From positions 310,001 through 374,000 of the forward strand of contig MCGT01000001.1 of assembly GCA_002104935.1 (NCBI GenBank): a stretch of DNA of 64,000 nt, read 5' to 3'. Shown here piece after piece: positions 1 through 11,304 of the stretch (positions are counted from its first letter, which is position 1; every line of letters starts with the position of its first letter). The position numbers and the translations under genes are program-made. Source of the DNA: Hesseltinella vesiculosa (lineage: Eukaryota > Mucoromycota > Mucoromycetes > Mucorales > Cunninghamellaceae). Under the pieces are notes generated by a model. It was not told where the DNA came from, searched no databases, and saw only the letters and a program-made list of their open reading frames with translations.

Positions 1-63
1 CGGCCTCCTGGTATCCGTCATGAATACTTCAAACAAGCTCTACGACAGCGCTATGCAAAATAA
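1..63 (+). CDS. 3' end of an unidentified protein (partial)
   Basis: Frame 1 is open from the window edge to a TAA at 61-63 and encodes about 20 residues, rich in Arg, Lys and Gln, ending RQRYAK. The charged helical composition looks like a protein C terminus and the codons are unlike the AT-rich DNA that follows. The rest of the gene lies outside the window, so no family can be named. It could also be chance open frame; confidence is low. Confidence 0.35.
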   Translation, partial: RPPGIRHEYFKQALRQRYAK

Positions 64-1167
64 GCCTTGCTCCCTTCCATAGCATCACCTGGTCTTTTGA
101 TATCGTGTTCTGTTGAATCCTACCTTCTTAATATATCAGTAAAACTGCTCTGCAATCCCGGCATCCTTTGGCAGAATCAGGTGTTTTGAACTGGGAGCTG
201 CCAATATTTTTGCTTGGGCAAGTCAGGGAGTGGCCTCTGACGTTTTTGAGTTGATTTTGTCAAGCCAAGCTGAGGAAAGCGATATTGACACAGGCACAAA
301 AGAAAAGATCGGCTGCCAGGCTTTTCGTTGAGCGGTGAATAAATATTTTTGCCAGACGATTTTTTGAAGTAGATGGCCTTGTTGACCCTGGGGACCCCCT
401 GTGAAAAATGGTCGATTTTTCATTTTTTTTAGCAGGAGATTCGGAAGTGTCAAAAAAAACTATCCAAAAGTTGGCTGGGCGGCCTGCATCAATCAACCTG
501 ATTTTTTGAACATCATCATTATTCTTGCATTTGCCTACCTTTACAAAATATCAGACCGTTCTGATTGCTCAAAAGTGCTGTATACCATCTGCTTTTTTTT
601 TTTTAAAAAAAAAAAAATGAAAAAGCATTAGGTGGTCAAATTCAATTTCCGCACAACGCCTTGGATTCCTGCCCAGTACACGCAGCTGGTCATCAACGAC
701 TATTAACCTCGATAGGAAGACGTAGTCTAAAAGCCCAAAGTCTATGCCACCATTTAAAACGTGTTCCCAATGTCGGCAATCTCCTCTTTCGATGTTGTGT
801 ATGTTTCAACGTCGCTCCCTTCAGCTTGGCATGACAACAGCAGCTGATTTTTCTTCTCCAGATCACCGTTTGACTTGCGCGCACTAGGGAAGGTTCCACG
901 TGCACATGATTTTACTTTTGCGTGCATTAGAGAGTAAGGTGGTGGTTCACCCGTTGGGTTTGCCTGATAAAAAACGGATTCGCAGCTAAAAAAAAAAGCC
1001 AGAGTCAAACCGCAAGAGTGGCATGCCCCACGTAGTCTCCTTCTTTTTCTTATTCAAGAATCCTTTATTCGAATCCTATAAAGAAAAGCGACAATAATAT
1101 AGATGACAACATGAGAATGAATGGAAAAAGAAAGAGTAAAGGATGAAGTGAGTCAGGGGGTGGCGGA
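64..1167. other. intergenic, no gene seen
   Basis: About 1.1 kb with T- and A-runs (for example 593-619) and no open frame with coding character. It lies between the end of the partial gene at the left edge and the 3' end of the MAP kinase kinase gene, so it mainly holds two facing 3' flanks. Confidence 0.5.
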
Positions 1168-2848
1168 TCAGGGCCATCCCCAGACGTCCTTGGCGAATTG
1201 GGCAATATCCACAAAGCAGTTCTCCCACATTTTAATAAAGGGATGTTCGAGCATGCGTTGAGGTGTTGGTCGGTGGGCAGGATCTTTGGTTAAACTTGAT
1301 CATCGAGGGAAATAAAAGAAATAAAAAAAGGCAGGTGAATTCAGATCCTTGCCGCGCCACCTTCTTGATCGTCCTGGCAACCCACTCTCTAAGAAGCTCT
1401 TACCAAACAGATACAAAACTTTTACAGGCGTCTGACAGATGGGTGCCTTTCATTTCTGGCACTGGGTGTTGAACGATCAGCGTGAGTAATTCAAAGACGG
1501 ACAGATCAGGTTGGTCAGGCGGAGGGAAAGCAGGTTCATTTTGTGACACCTCAATCAAGGTCAAGCCCAGCGACCAAATATCCGATTGCACAGCGTACCG
1601 CTTGCCTTGAATACGTTCAGGCTGTGCAAAAAAAAAAAAAAAAATTGGATTCAGCCTGACTTGGTTTTTTTTTTTTTGCGTGATTGAGCTTACAGCCATG
1701 TAATACTTCGTGCCTGTGAAAGTCGCTGCGACGGAGTTGATCAATTCACCCGATACGCCGAAATCGCAGAGTTTGATTTGACCATTCCGTGTGATCAAAA
1801 TGTTGGAGGGCTTGATGTCTAAACCGAGGAATGAAAAATACCAGGTCAACGGCCTGTGTTTTCGCTTTTTCGTTTTGACTTGCCTCGATGAATCAATTTT
1901 TGAGAATGCAGGTACACCAAGCCTTTGCAGACAGATTCAGCAATGCGTTCCAAAACAGCTTCACCGATAATACCACCACGTTCACTTGCTCGTTTATAGA
2001 CATCCAGTAGACTGCCACCTTCACAATATTCCATGCATAGTGACATCGTGGCTTCGCCATCGTTCAAAAAGGCGCCGTAGAATGACACGACATACGGGGA
2101 CTGACATTTCTTCATAAACGCGAGTTCTCGAAGGATCTGTCGTTGTACGTTGGGGTCTGCATCGGTAGGGATGGACTAAAAGCATGGATGGTCAGCACAG
2201 GCAAGTCAAAAGGAGGAAGTCAGCATTGTTTTTCGCAGGCAATCGCCTATAAAAAGAGTGAGGGAGGGGGGGGGGTTCTACCTTTTTGGCCATGATCAAA
2301 CCAGAAGGGCGATGAAAGACCTTGTTGACTGTCCCAGCAGCACCTTCACCGAGATACTCCAGCAATTCCAAATCCTCGGGCCGGACGTCTTGTTCGGTGG
2401 AATCGGTAGAAGGGGTGGTATCAGGTAATTTGACGCTGGGGTGGTTGGTATCTCGGGTAGAAGGCGTAGGCGCAGGGGTGCCATTCATAGTCGCAGAAGG
2501 ATCGGCGTCGTCAAATGAAGAGCTGATTGGAGGGGCTTGTTGCTGCTGTTGTTGCTGCTGCTGCATTAGATAGATGGCTGCAAGCGAGGTTTCATCTTCG
2601 TCAGGCGTAGGGCCGCCATAATAGCTGGGGGCAGCGGCTATTGCCACATTACTTGGAGGCACTGTTGTAGAAGCAGGAGAAGTGCCATTCATTAGATTAT
2701 CAAATCGGGCCCTCAGGTTATTGCTATTGCTTTGTGGATTGGGAGAGGTGCCATTGATGGCGGGTTGAAGATGAAGAGGAGACAGCGTCAGGCCAACAGG
2801 ATTACGTTTGCCTGGCTTCAAGGACATGTTCATGTTGTTGACTTCCAT
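1168..2848 (-). CDS. MAP kinase kinase, Mkk1/Pek1-like (STE7 family)
   Basis: Dual-specificity kinase that would phosphorylate the Thr-x-Tyr loop of a MAP kinase. Five exons on the minus strand: 2848-2282, 2175-1884, 1818-1694, 1621-1404, 1294-1168, giving 442 residues. The first 150 residues are low complexity (Ser/Pro/Thr, a poly-Gln run). The kinase domain follows: Gly loop GEGAAGTV, catalytic Lys in MAKK, catalytic loop HRDIKPSN, DFG in CDFGVSGEL, and the APE segment PERIQGKRY with Ser and Thr in the activation loop ([11 protein letters not shown]). The [14 protein letters not shown] and [12 protein letters not shown] stretches are most like Mkk1/2 (cell wall integrity), while the Gly-loop region also recalls Ste7/Byr1, so the pathway is inferred. 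Intron 2 splits the Asp codon of HRD and has a GC donor. The last intron uses an AAG acceptor. Confidence 0.9.
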
Positions 2849-4501
2849 TTGTAATCAGGCCAGAACGTTGGAAGATTGCGGAATGTTACGTTTTTTTTTT
2901 TCCAAGAACAGGGGAAGAAAGGTTCAAAAAAAGGGAGGAAGACTTTTTTTCCACTTTCGGGATTTGTGTCACGGCGAGTTTTTCATGGGCAGCTGTTGAA
3001 AGCTGCGCTACAGCAACTTGGCAGTTTTTTTATACATTCATTTCTTTGCTGTAACTTTTTTTTTTAGGAAAAAGTTTTGTACCAATGGCATCCTTGACGT
3101 AGCTAATATGAGCGTCATCAACTTCAATGAACAGGAAATGTTGCACAACAAACCCAAAATAGATCCTTTCCAGCAGGATACTTATCCATCCTATTCCTCG
3201 TTGCGAGACGGGATATACTTCATAGCCACCGACGTGGTTCATTTCATCAGAGGATGACCGAGTTCATATAGTGAAAAAAAAAAAAAGCAAAAAATTAGTG
3301 TTGATCCATCGCATGCTTCATAAAGCACCATTGAGCATCATTGCTGACCAAGCATTGGCCACTGGCAATCGGACGTTTTTGTGTGTAACATCAACAAAAC
3401 CCAGAAGCCAACAGCTGGTCTGCCCAGTGTTTCCAATAAAACCTCAACGTCTTCATCAAACGCGAAAGCAAAAGACAATCAAAGGGTGTATATCATCTTG
3501 TCAGTAGCTGCCTTGAAAGAAAAGCAGGACCAAGCCGCGGTGCATTCTCTGCCCACCTATTAGACTATCCTCTGCCTGACACTTCTGATTGGGACACTTC
3601 GGTTTGTGACATTTTGGAAAGACCGTTCCTGCTGATTTCGTCTTTTTGGCTGGGGAATTGGTCAGAATTTTAAGATAGCTGGCAGGGACGTCGTTTGACA
3701 CAGCTAAAAAATGACATGTCAACTCTTTTGCTTGTGACTCTGAATTCCGAGCAAGAAATAGACCGATGTATAAACACAGAGTCTCGCTGGAATGTTGGCC
3801 ACATACGATTTCTACCTACCACACATAGGCTAGTGTATCATGGAGCTGAGATGTGAAAGGGAATTGGCATCGAGGTGCCATTGGCTTAACTTGCTCGTCA
3901 GACGGCGGCCAAGCTTCTACAATGGGAAGGCTGTGAAAAGCCCATGGGGAAATCCAGACAAGGACGACCCTGTTTATTTTTAAAGGGACAAGCGCTTGGT
4001 GATGCATTCATTGTTCGAGACACTTGAAAAAAAAAATGGCCGACCGTTTTAGGCAATTGGTCCGATTTGGCGGAGTGGCTCATCAGACCAAGCCCAAAAG
4101 ATTGGACAAGCGACGCCGTCGCCTCTTGACGAGCCACATCATCTCATGTGTTGTGGTAAGTCAGAAAGTCAAGGTGGGCGATTGGACCTTTTTTTGTAAC
4201 ACTTTGGCCGCCTATTTTTTTTTTATTCTTCTTGCCTTGGCATGTACTGCGGCTGGACATTTGAGGGGGGCAAAGCAAAAGCGTGCGAAATGTAAGCGAG
4301 GTAGGAACAGCCTCAATGATTTATTTCTATGGCGATTTTTTTTTCTTATAAAAAAAAATGGTGAAGGAGGGTTCATCGAGTTTGTGTGGTATCATTTTGT
4401 ACAAATAGTGATATTTGATGGGAATAAAAAGAAAGGTGCAAGGGATGCTGGATGGGGAATCAAAGTGTAGAATACGAAGGGAGTTGAGCGTAGAGACAGA
4501 A
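2849..4501. other. intergenic, no gene seen
   Basis: 1.65 kb between the MAPKK start and the first WWE-like gene. Several frames are open for 60-148 codons, but they carry poly-Phe or poly-Lys from homopolymer runs and show no recognisable domain or clean splice pattern. The 5' part must hold the MAPKK promoter. Confidence 0.45.
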
Positions 4502-4699
4502 TCATCGTCGGCAAATGGGGTAGTTGTAACCGTTGTAGTTGACTGAAAGGCCAGGACCATTGACATATGCCTGTGCTCGGAAGGACCCAACGTAAATCCA
4601 AGCTGCACGAGCGTTTCGCCATAAAGTTTCGATCTGTCTTGTGGACTGGGCATCAAAGGGCACCCATGCGCTACCTGCTGAATAGAACCACTTGGCCAT
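4502..4699 (-). CDS. 65-residue WWE-like single-domain protein (copy A)
   Basis: Intronless 65-residue protein with no signal peptide. It starts MAKWFYSAGSAWVPFD, continues with QIETLW, and ends YNGYNYPICRR. The Trp at 4, Trp at 12, the Ile-Glu pair near 24 and the final Arg match the W-W-E-R skeleton of the WWE domain, a fold known from Deltex and PARP proteins that binds ADP-ribose derivatives or mediates ubiquitin-related contacts. Nothing else is fused to it. A second copy at 7446-7643 has the same length and about 60% identity, which strongly supports it being a real gene. The start was chosen because the paralogue starts at the same residue; an upstream in-frame ATG would add a hydrophobic, Phe-rich stretch that is absent from copy B. 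Function is not known. Confidence 0.75.
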   Translation of the reverse strand: MAKWFYSAGSAWVPFDAQSTRQIETLWRNARAAWIYVGSFRAQAYVNGPGLSVNYNGYNYPICRR

Positions 4700-6218
4700 G
4701 TTAATTGAGTTGTTTGTAAAAAATAAAAAGACGTGATGGAAAAGATGAAAAAAGAACACGTAAAAAAGTGGTGGCATTTAAATAATGGGCATAAACTTTG
4801 CCACAGCCCCTGTCAACAGCAGCAAGAGCCGCTTTGCCAGTCAAAAGATAAATAAAGAACCTGGCGGGAAAAAAATGCTGTGCCATGATCATCCTGCAGA
4901 TGCACTGGTACTTGGTCCAATCTAAAAAAAAAAAACCATGGAGGTCAAGTGAGTGGCAAAGCCAAAAGCAACAGGTCATCATGGAAGGCTTCCAACGCAT
5001 GGACCATGGCGAGCGGTGGTTGGATAACAGGTGTTTGCGCTTTTTTTTCGGCTTATGTCTGCCCTGGTGTCATTGGTGCCGGAGACGGGTCCGTGAAATC
5101 CAAGCGTCACTGGCGCTTGGCTGGCTGCGGTGGAAAGAATGAAAAATGCGGAAAGCAGTGGAATGACGCGAAGACAGCCGTTTAATTAAAAAAAAAAAAA
5201 CCCCTCACCCCATCTCTCCTCAGCCAAAGTATTTTTAAACCAGGACTGGTCACACTTATTTCCCCAAAAATAGGAACCGCTTGGAAACTGTGCTGGCGTT
5301 GATGACTCACCCATTGTTGTGCTCGGCGGCCCAGCGGCTTCTTTGGCGGACAAAAGCACAAGCACTGAAGCTAGGTTTTTTTAAAAAAAAAAAAAAAAAC
5401 GATGCAAGTGTATGCAAGCATGTTTGAGGATAGTTGGTGCTCTCTTCGAAATGACAAGGCACGTGAGGTGGAAAAGCACAAGACTCCATTGTTGCCCTAT
5501 TTCGAGCCAGCCAATCAAAAAGGGGACCATTGGCCGATGAGCATTCAGCGCAGCAAAGCTTGGGATGGAAGAGATCTCCGCTCGCTGACACCAAAAAAGG
5601 TAAGTTCATTGTTCATTGCTGAGACTCTGCCTCATCATTGATTTGGGCAAGACACCGCAGTATTTTCATGACTCCACTTGGCTTGTCAACACATTGCCAA
5701 GCAAGATTGGACCAAGTGCTCTTCTAGAGGGAGTTCAGCCCTGAGGCCCACCGCTAAAAAAGACCCAGGTTGGTCCCAGCATCTTGATCAGTCGTCTTCT
5801 GGAACTATCTTTTGCTGAGCCACCACTGCTTCAGTTTGTTCAAAGGTATTTATCGATGATCTTGCATCGGAATGACAGGGACTGTGAACAGTCAGAGACA
5901 AGGATCAGAGGAACCGGGGAAAACGGGTGAAGGAACACCCGTTCCTTCATTTTTTACTGTTTGCTTGATAGGCAATTTTTTTTGTGAAACAGAGGAAACG
6001 TCATGGTGCTTGTGAAACGCTGGTCGGGCGATCATTGTCCTTCAGTCGTCTTGTCATGATGTTTGCTCTCAGGGTGGCGATAACAAGATGCTCTGTGTTG
6101 AGGGTGCAAATGGGCAGCAACCCGGTCCGTAGAGAGGTGGACGGCCTCTGAAAACTCCCCTCAAAAAAAAAAAAAAAAAAAAACGAACTGCCGCTCTTTA
6201 TCCCGCTTATTTCTCATC
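4700..6218. other. intergenic, no gene seen
   Basis: 1.5 kb between WWE-like copy A and HOP2. It contains A-runs at about 5188-5200, 5383-5399 and 6163-6183. The short open frames look non-coding. Both flanking genes are transcribed outward from it, so it must hold two promoters. Confidence 0.45.
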
Positions 6219-7237
6219 ATGTCGAAACGTAAAGCTACAGCTTCGTGCGAAGAAGAAGGTATAGATGAACCATCAAAAAGAGAGGTACTGACTATTTATG
6301 GCAGATGTCTTGTTGTACCTGACCAAAGTTGGCCGACCTCACAATGCTTGTAAGTGGATGAGCCACGTGAGAAGCACAAGACCCTTGCGTGCAACCTCAA
6401 TGATTTTTTTTAGATGAACTGTGCAATTTGATCCAAGGAAAGAATACCAAGAATTCAATGGTGCGTCATTTGGAAAGCTTGGTTGAAAGTGGAAAAGTGG
6501 TGAGCAAGGTATTTGGCAAAACAACGATTTACATGGCCAAGCAGGTAGCCTATGAAACAAACAATCAGCTTCTCCACCTCATCTCTTTTCCGTTCTTCTC
6601 AGGAGACAGCCACAGACATTGACACCAACCAGTTGGATGAGCTGATTCAAGCCAAGAGCCGACTCTTGGCCCAGGCCAAAAATACGACTATCCAATTGCA
6701 ACAAAGTAAAAAAAAAAAAAAAGGCACAGGCGAATTTTGATTTTTTCCTTCCTTTCTTCAAACTTGTAGACTTGAAGGGAGCGAAAGCTGAACTGACGAC
6801 AGAGGCTGCCAAGAAAGAAATCAACCGTCTTCAAGATGAAAATGCCAAGCTTGGCCAGCAGATCAAGGATATTAAGTCTGGTGAAACGCAAATCATTACT
6901 GAGCAGGCCCTTTACGCTGCTGACCAGGAATTGACTACCCATCGCAAGTTGTGGCGTGACCGACGTCAAACAGTAAGCAATGAAAAAAAAAACTGTCACT
7001 CTCTCGTTCATGCTTGGCCCCTGCTTTTGATCTAGTTTTTTCAAGTCATGGATGAAATTCTTACTCATCCCAAAGTGAGCCGCCGATCGCTCTTAGTAAG
7101 TTGTGTGCGACCATGCTATTGGATGCCGCTGGTGAATTACTCATCCACCTACCACTTTTTTTTTTTTTTTTTTTCAGAGCGCCATTGATTTTCATGACGA
7201 TGCCGTTCCATTTTACAAGGATCCAATGACCTACTGA
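6219..7237 (+). CDS. HOP2: Hop2 (PSMC3IP/TBPIP) meiotic recombination factor
   Basis: Partner of Mnd1; the heterodimer stabilises Dmc1/Rad51 filaments and promotes strand capture during meiotic homologous pairing. Seven exons: 6219-6258, 6305-6349, 6414-6544, 6603-6705, 6770-6972, 7036-7095, 7178-7237, encoding 213 residues, the normal length for the family. The N-terminal winged helix (about residues 14-75) includes YLTKVGRPHNAYELCNLI and GKTTIYMAKQ; it is followed by a long coiled coil (about 80-165, LIQAKSRLLAQAKN, EINRLQDENAKLGQQI) and the C-terminal segment RRSLLSAIDFHDDAVPFYKD. The first intron is only 46 nt. The presence of HOP2 implies a meiotic (zygospore) cycle, although expression cannot be judged here. 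Confidence 0.92.
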
Positions 7238-7445
7238 AGCATTTCACCCCTGCATCTCTCACTTTCGGTCGATTATTTTTCCGCGTCCAAATTTGACTGA
7301 ATTTTTTTTAATGATTCAATGAAAAATGAGTAAAAAAAAATGCTGATGAAATGGGGTAAAAATGATTTCAAAGAGTCAATATGTTGCACGTATGAATGGT
7401 GATGGTGGTAAGATGAAGGGTTGGCCGAAGGGCCAGGGGTGGCGA

Positions 7446-7643
7446 TCATCTTCGAGCGATTGGGTAGCTGATCCCATTGTAATTCATATACAGCGCTGCG
7501 GCATTGATGTAAGCTGGACCTCGGAAAGCAGCGACATAAACCCAGGCTGCTGTCGAGTGACGCCATAACATTTCAATTTGCCCACGAGACATTGGATCGA
7601 ACGGTAGCCAAGCACTACCAGAAGAATAGTACCAAAATGCCAT
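7446..7643 (-). CDS. 65-residue WWE-like single-domain protein (copy B)
   Basis: Intronless paralogue of the gene at 4502-4699: same 65-residue length, 39 of 65 residues identical by eye, with Trp4, Trp12, the Ile-Glu pair and the terminal Arg-Arg kept (MAFWYYSSGSAWLPFD ... YNGISYPIARR). Most replacements are conservative, which points to selection on protein sequence. It lies tail-to-tail with HOP2, only about 210 bp past its stop codon. The domain assignment (WWE) rests on the conserved Trp/Glu/Arg pattern and length only, and the role in the cell is unknown. Confidence 0.75.
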   Translation of the reverse strand: MAFWYYSSGSAWLPFDPMSRGQIEMLWRHSTAAWVYVAAFRGPAYINAAALYMNYNGISYPIARR

Positions 7644-9082
7644 GATTCAACTGGATCAAAAAAAAGCGACAGGAAAGGCTGGTCTGTCAATTTTTTTTAT
7701 TTTATTTCAGCAGTGGAGTTGAAAGTTAAGAAAGGAGGAAAAAGGGTGGAAAAAAAGAACAGGGACAGGGTGACCTTTTATAGGTGTGACATTTCGCAGC
7801 GGTTGGCATAATTCGTGATCCAGTGAGCAAAAGGAGTTTGATAGGTGAGCACAAAAGATGAAGCAGTACAACGCATTGGTCATATCCGAGGAGAAAGCGT
7901 ATCACCAACCCACCAGAAATGGGAGTTGCCATGCCGTCATCGCATCCTTTTCTTGTCTCTTCTTCTGGTCATTGGAAGGTTGGAATGACAGTAGCCCTAT
8001 TGAAAAAAATGAAAAGTGAGCAGGCGGCATTTCGGTTGTTGCTCAGTTTGTGCCAAACTTAATCTCGCCTTGCTGCCAAGATTCTTCTCCGCCTTCCCCA
8101 CATCGCACATCCTTTGTTATAACGTCAAGTGCTCATGCGCCCAATGACCCAGACCCATCCGTTGCCAATCACCTGATACGTATTTCCAATGAACGCTGAA
8201 GCGAATGGCCATTCCTCGCCCGATCCGGCGGCCTCCGATCCGTTCAACCTTTTATTGGCGGTCTTGGATTCTTGGCGGGCTGGTCCGACTTGGCTCCATG
8301 GCAATCTATAGCTCACAGAGACATGACGACTAGCATGGCTTCCTCAAAGGTCGTGCATTGATTCAACCATGGTGACCGTGGCATCTGCGTGACGTTCTTT
8401 TCTTCATGAAAGCGGCCTGCCTTGGCAGAGGGGCCCGTAGTGAATTGGATCATAAGCGAGGTCATGGCCAAGACAGCACCAAGAGAGCTCACAACAAGCA
8501 AAACCACGAAAGGAAAGCAGGAGACCAAAGGTTGAGCCAGATTTCTCAACGCTTTGTTTTCTATTCACCGAGTCATTTGCCCTCGGCCGACGCCACTCTA
8601 TCCCAGATTTGCCCTGCATTGACCGAGTCATACCACGTGCTCAACCTCTTTTTTTTTTTTTTTTTTTTTTTTGCTCCCCTTTTCATGACGAAACATTCAG
8701 CAATTTAAAAACTGGACGTGCTGAACCACCAAATTTAGACTATATTCCCTGGCAGCTGTGATTGGCCGGATGCATCCGTCCCATCCTCTTTTATTTTTTT
8801 TTTTTGTCTTCTCCCGCACACTAAAAAATGGGAGGGCGAAGGTTTTTCCAGGCCAAAAACCGTGCATGCTTCGTGCCAAGCTGTTTTATTTTTTATTTGT
8901 TTTTACTTCTTTTTATTGAATCATGCCACGGTGTAGGTAAAAAATAAAACACCCGTCCAGGATCGTTTTTTGTTTGATGGCAGGCGGCCGTTGAATCGGC
9001 ACATGTGGTGCTTTTTTTTTTGTTTTTTTGGGGGGAAAGCTTCTTTTTCTCTTCCAAACTTTCTTCTATTTTCATCTGCATC
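7644..9082. other. intergenic, no gene seen
   Basis: 1.44 kb between divergent WWE-like copy B and profilin, so it should carry both promoters. It has a T-run of about 24 at 8650-8672 and pyrimidine-rich DNA just before the profilin ATG. No convincing coding frame was found. Confidence 0.45.
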
Positions 9083-9701
9083 ATGTCCTGGCAACAATAC
9101 GTCGATAACAACCTCATTGGTACCAACCAAGTGTCCGAAGCTGCCATCTACGGTTTGAACGGTACTCTCTGGGCTTCCTCTCCTGGATTCACTGTAAGTG
9201 AAAAAAAAAAAAGATGGAAACATGATGACACGTGTGTGTTTTTTCAATCGGGTGACTGAAAGCACTTTTCTTAGTTGGCTGCCAATGAAGTGACTGAATT
9301 GATTGGTGGATTCTCCAACAGCGATGTCATCATTGCCAATGGCATCCATTTGAACAGTGTCAAGTACCTGACTCTCCGTGCCGATGAACGCTCCATCTAT
9401 GCCAAAAAGGTAAGAACGAGATGCAGTCAGGCAAAACCAACAGGGGACAGTGCACAAAAATTAGGAGACCGTATTATTGACACATTCTATCGTCTATGAC
9501 AGAGCGCTGATGGTGCTTGTATTGTCAAGACCAATCAAGCCATTCTTGTTGGTGTTTACAAGGAGGGTATGCAACCTGGCTCTTGTACCAAGGTCGTTGA
9601 AGGTTTGGCCGATTACTTGATCAGCGTTGGCTATGTAAGTGCTAAGGGAAACCAATGATCGGTCCATTGGTCAAAACGGCTCACCTTCTTTTTCATAGTA
9701 A
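9083..9701 (+). CDS. Profilin
   Basis: Actin-monomer-binding protein that promotes actin turnover and delivers actin to formins. Exons 9083-9193, 9275-9409, 9503-9634 and a stop codon alone at 9699-9701 give 126 residues, the same length as yeast profilin. The N terminus MSWQQYVDNNL is the profilin signature; VIIANGIHL, GACIVKTNQAILVGVY and the C-terminal DYLISVGY also fit. The protein ends with Tyr and the third intron falls exactly between this codon and TAA; if that intron were kept the protein would gain seven residues and stop at the TGA inside the intron. The gene is compact with a pyrimidine-rich leader, as expected for a highly expressed gene. Confidence 0.96.
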
Positions 9702-10224
9702 ACTGGACCTTGCTGACCTTTGATACACACCTTGAATATCCACCTTTTTTTTTTCCCTTGAAATATTCTTTATTTAAAAACCAATAAAGAAAAATGCTAC
9801 AATAAAAATGGGAGCAATGAAGATGAGTGAAACACCTGGATACAGTAAAAAATGATAGAGGAGGGAGGTAACAGGATGAATTTGGTCTCTTTGTTTGTTT
9901 GGAAAGACGAGAACGTCCGCCGCGGTGCCCCAGTGATTAAAACTTCGGCACCTGAGTGACTACTCTATTTTTTTTTTTTTTTTTTTGCGTGCTCAAATGA
10001 ACAGGGTTTGTAGAAGGGGGGGAAAAAGAGAGACATGTATTGAAAGTCTATGGACACTCTTGGCATCGCTCTTGGCATCAAAGGAGATGGGTTTTGGCTC
10101 GCCCTGGATTAAAATGCAGTGAAACCCATCACGTCAAGAAAGAAAAAAGGCAGGCTGACGTTCTCTTTTTTTTTTTTTTTACTTTGCTTCTTTTTCATAT
10201 TACAATAGAACAAAGCCGAAAAAA
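9702..10224. other. intergenic (profilin 3' UTR and SHO1 promoter)
   Basis: About 520 bp. It holds the profilin trailer with an AATAAA-like signal near 9782, two T-runs (9968-9986, 10167-10180), and the SHO1 upstream region. No gene was seen. Confidence 0.5.
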
Positions 10225-11304
10225 ATGGCAGGCTTTACTAAATTCTCGTTAACCAACCCTATCGTGCTGACAGTATCTGTTCTGGCTGCCGTAAGATCAC
10301 ACCTACAAGGTCAGACGAAGCAAAGGAAAACTCACCTTATTTCAATGTTGTAGATCGGGTGGTTTATACTATTTGTGGGCGCTTGTGCAGCATCAATGCA
10401 CGGTATCACTTGGTATATTATCATCTATAACTTGTTTGTGGTGGTGCTTGTCTTTTGTGGCCTTGGGCTGAAAAAGCTCGGCAACTACCAGAACATGGTA
10501 AAACACTCGCATGAATCGGAGTTGACTTGAAACCCATCCCGTTTTTTTTTTTTCTTCGTCTCGCGTTTGTAGATGATGATTCTTTTGACCATCAGCATTG
10601 TGTATTTGACATATATGATCCCTCTGTTGTTGGATGCACCAGGATCTGCTGCTCGCGCCTGTGCTGGAGGTGCTATTATTTTGATCATTTGCGAGGTAAA
10701 GCTCCTTTTTGGAACATGGGTGTCAAAAATGAGAATCCTGACTCACACTTCTTATTTTAGTTCTTATGGATTTTCTTGTTTGGCTCCTCTGAAGACTCTT
10801 GGATCCATCAGACTGCTCACCGCTACAATGATGTGGGCCCTAACATCCCAAGCATCACCACCCCTGCTGTCATCCAACGTCATTTGCATCGTTCACACTC
10901 CAAGAACACCACCCGTGACAGCCCTCTGCCCCAATTCCAAAGTGAAAAAGATGTTGAAGCTGCTGACGATGAACCAGTCCAAGCTACTGCTTTGCACACC
11001 TGTAAATGCCTAACCCTTTGATAAAAAAAAAACGAGAACGAAGGCTGACTTTTTTTTTTTTTTTTTTTTTACATAGACCAAGCGAACCCTGAAGACCCTA
11101 ACGAAATGTCATTTGAAAAGGGCGAATCTTTGGAAATCACTGATCGCAAGGGCAACTGGTGGCAAGCTCGCAAGGAGGACGGCACCACTGGCATTGTGCC
11201 CAGCAACTACGTAAGTTTCCTTCCTTCCTTTTTTAGTTGTCTCGGCGATTTGCGTGCTGACCCTTCTTCTGTCTCGCCTTCTCTTATCACAGTTCCAAGT
11301 TTAG
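10225..11304 (+). CDS. SHO1: Sho1 osmosensor: four-helix membrane protein with SH3 domain
   Basis: Plasma-membrane sensor/adaptor that feeds the Ste11-Pbs2-Hog1 branch and polarised growth signalling. Six exons: 10225-10290, 10354-10497, 10573-10695, 10761-11001, 11077-11210, 11293-11304; 239 residues. Four hydrophobic helices occupy about residues 8-120 (for example [20 protein letters not shown]), followed by a His/Ser-rich linker (about 125-180) and a C-terminal SH3 domain beginning [14 protein letters not shown] with the [11 protein letters not shown] and GIVPSNYF signature. This is shorter than yeast Sho1 (367) but of normal architecture. The last exon is only 12 nt (three codons and TAG). 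Two AATAAA signals follow near 11353 and 11365. PFF1 starts 287 bp downstream on the same strand. Confidence 0.94.

Noticed and set aside
4024..4470. 148-codon + strand open frame with a basic start
   Set aside because: It contains poly-Phe and poly-Lys from homopolymer runs, no domain, and ends in AT-rich non-coding sequence.
8125..8640. Overlapping 60-100-codon frames before profilin
   Set aside because: Opposing frames of similar length, no conserved motif, and no splice sites that extend them.
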